Below are positions 62,842 through 64,000 of a stretch of 64,000 nt of DNA, piece by piece. Positions within the stretch are counted from its first letter, which is position 1, and each line of letters starts with the position of its first letter. The notes beneath the pieces are model-generated. The model saw nothing but the letters and a program-made list of their open reading frames with translations. It did no database searches and was not told the origin of the DNA. The translations under genes and the position numbers were made by a program. Source of the stretch: Marinifilum caeruleilacunae (lineage in GTDB: Bacteria; Bacteroidota; Bacteroidia; Bacteroidales; Marinifilaceae); assembly GCF_013141825.1 (NCBI RefSeq), contig NZ_RZNH01000028.1, forward strand, positions 1 to 64,000. Direction: 5' to 3'.

Positions 62842-64000
62842 ATGAAAAACAGTAAAAAGTGGTTTTATGCCTTACTATTATTGGTATTGGTAGCGATTGT
62901 CGGGATTTTTGTCCCAGGTATTGAGTTTGGATCAGGAGATCCTAACATTGTTGCGGGAGATGTGGCATGGATGCTAACCTCAACCGCATTGGTACTATTA
63001 ATGACCCCAGGCCTGGCTTTCTTCTATGGCGGAATGGTTGATCCTAGGAATATTATTTCAACCATCCTACAAAGTTTTGTATCGATGGGAATCGTAAGTA
63101 TCATTTGGATTATTTGTGGATTCAGCCTTGCATTTGGAGACAGCATTGGTAACGAAGGCTTTGGATTGGTTGGGAATCCATTAACCTTTTGGATGTTTAA
63201 AAACGTTGGGGGATTAACGCATCCGGAAATGGCACCAACAATACCATTTGCCTTGTTTGCCTTGTTTCAGTTAAAGTTTGCCATTATAACACCTGCCCTT
63301 ATTACAGGATCATTTGCCGGAAGGGTTCGTTTCCGTTCTTATATGATCTTCATCAGTCTGTTCACCTTGTTTATTTATGCGCCACTGGCACACTGGACCT
63401 GGCATCCGAACGGATTTTTACGCAACATGGGCGTTCTTGACTTTGCGGGAGGAACAGTAGTGCACATGTCGGCAGGATTTGCCGCATTGGCAGGTGCCAT
63501 GTTTTTAGGCAAAAGAACAAATTCGAAATACAACGAAAAACGATCTAATATTCCATTCGTTCTGCTTGGTGCAGGAATGTTATGGTTTGGCTGGTTCGGT
63601 TTTAATGCAGGTTCGGCATTAGAAGCCTCATCAACAGCCGTACTGGCACTTCTTAACACCAACACCGCATCTGCAGCAGCCATGCTAACATGGATATTCC
63701 TGGACGGAGCAAGAGGCCATAAACCTTCGGGACTGGGAGCTGCAATCGGGTTGGTGGTTGGATTGGTAGCCATAACTCCGGCTGCTGGATTTGTAGATGT
63801 TGGAGCATCAATTACGATTGGTGTTGTTGCATCAATTATCAGCAACTATGCAATTACCCTACAAGGGAAAACCTCTTTGGACGATACCCTGGATGTATTT
63901 CCTGCACATGGAATGGGTGGGATTACAGGAATGATTCTAACTTCTGTTTTTGCCCAGGAAGTTGGATTAATTCATGGCGAATTCAGAACTTTCTTAATGC
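62842..64000 (+). CDS. amt: Ammonium transporter (Amt), C-terminus cut by window end
   Basis: An open frame of 386 codons from the ATG at 62842 to the window edge with no stop. It begins MKNSKKWFYALLLLVLVAIV, a likely signal-like first helix. Family motifs are MLTSTALVLLMTPGLAFFYG, FAGGTVVHMSAGFAALAG with the first pore His, WFGWFGFNAGSAL and DVFPAHGMGGITGMI with the second pore His. It conducts ammonium across the inner membrane as a trimer. A GlnK gene or fused domain could follow outside the window. The frame is transcribed away from ung. Confidence 0.94.
   Translation, partial: MKNSKKWFYALLLLVLVAIVGIFVPGIEFGSGDPNIVAGDVAWMLTSTALVLLMTPGLAFFYGGMVDPRNIISTILQSFVSMGIVSIIWIICGFSLAFGDSIGNEGFGLVGNPLTFWMFKNVGGLTHPEMAPTIPFALFALFQLKFAIITPALITGSFAGRVRFRSYMIFISLFTLFIYAPLAHWTWHPNGFLRNMGVLDFAGGTVVHMSAGFAALAGAMFLGKRTNSKYNEKRSNIPFVLLGAGMLWFGWFGFNAGSALEASSTAVLALLNTNTASAAAMLTWIFLDGARGHKPSGLGAAIGLVVGLVAITPAAGFVDVGASITIGVVASIISNYAITLQGKTSLDDTLDVFPAHGMGGITGMILTSVFAQEVGLIHGEFRTFLM

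Noticed and set aside
63375..63845. 156-residue minus-strand frame rich in Ala, Pro and Thr
   Set aside because: It is the antisense of the ammonium transporter gene, whose membrane motifs are unmistakable on the plus strand.

Overview
The window looks like chromosomal DNA of a Bacteroidota bacterium, probably a marine Bacteroidales/Marinilabiliales-type lineage (inference). The signs are low G+C, TonB-dependent receptors with CarboxypepD-like N-termini, a single-chain SecDF, RibBA, a DUF4783 protein, several lipoboxes, and promoters of the Bacteroidota type (TTTG, about 19-21 bases, TAnnTTTG).

Layout. 1-2046: the cut end of an IS3-family element and three identical tRNA-Phe genes, with an S41 protease lipoprotein gene between them. 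2174-6429: M16 peptidase and O-methyltransferase pair, a phosphoglycerate-mutase-like lipoprotein, then selD with a DsrE-only YedF-like partner. 6543-9250: a small CNGKC protein and a TonB receptor carrying the CxxxM...HxM residues of copper-importing OprC. 9273-10697: a 5'-nucleotidase-like protein with altered metal ligands.

10791-29713 is one large minus-strand cobalamin locus. It starts with a Bacteroidota promoter and a cobalamin riboswitch, then runs TonB receptor (btuB-like), PepSY membrane protein, exported CbiK-like chelatase, an unknown exported protein, btuF-btuC-btuD, a nitrilase-family amidase, cobB/cbiA, cbiL, cbiH-cbiC, cbiE-cbiT, cbiG-cbiF and cbiJ-cbiD. Many steps are two-domain fusions, and CbiK, CbiG and CbiD mark the early-cobalt ('anaerobic') route. 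Late genes (cbiP, cbiB, cobU, cobS, cobT) are not in the window. The operon is interrupted at 15786-16706 by a tandem array of a repeat. One full GxxExxY gene and two internally deleted copies of the same cassette lie between the repeats.

29807-41968: tRNA-Leu and tRNA-Gly, mutS, a saccharopine-dehydrogenase-like gene, trmN6, a TIGR02757 gene, a LolD-like ATPase, a Ca/Na antiporter, tatA and secDF. 42120-46834: a retropepsin-like protein, mdh, glmM and an RluB-type pseudouridine synthase. 46972-50915: the riboflavin operon ribD-ribE-ribBA-ribH behind an FMN riboswitch, with a visible terminator and a possible antiterminator. 51075-64000: era, der, a TPR protein, a hemerythrin-like repair protein with a LuxR-type regulator that has a degenerate receiver, a large NtrY-like kinase with a metallo-beta-lactamase-fold partner, rlmH, a DUF4783 protein, ung, and the 5' part of an ammonium transporter gene.

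Most of the window is core metabolism. The parts most worth a second look are the GxxExxY cassette array, the copper-type TonB receptor, the exported CbiK/PepSY pair in the B12 locus, and the FMN leader.
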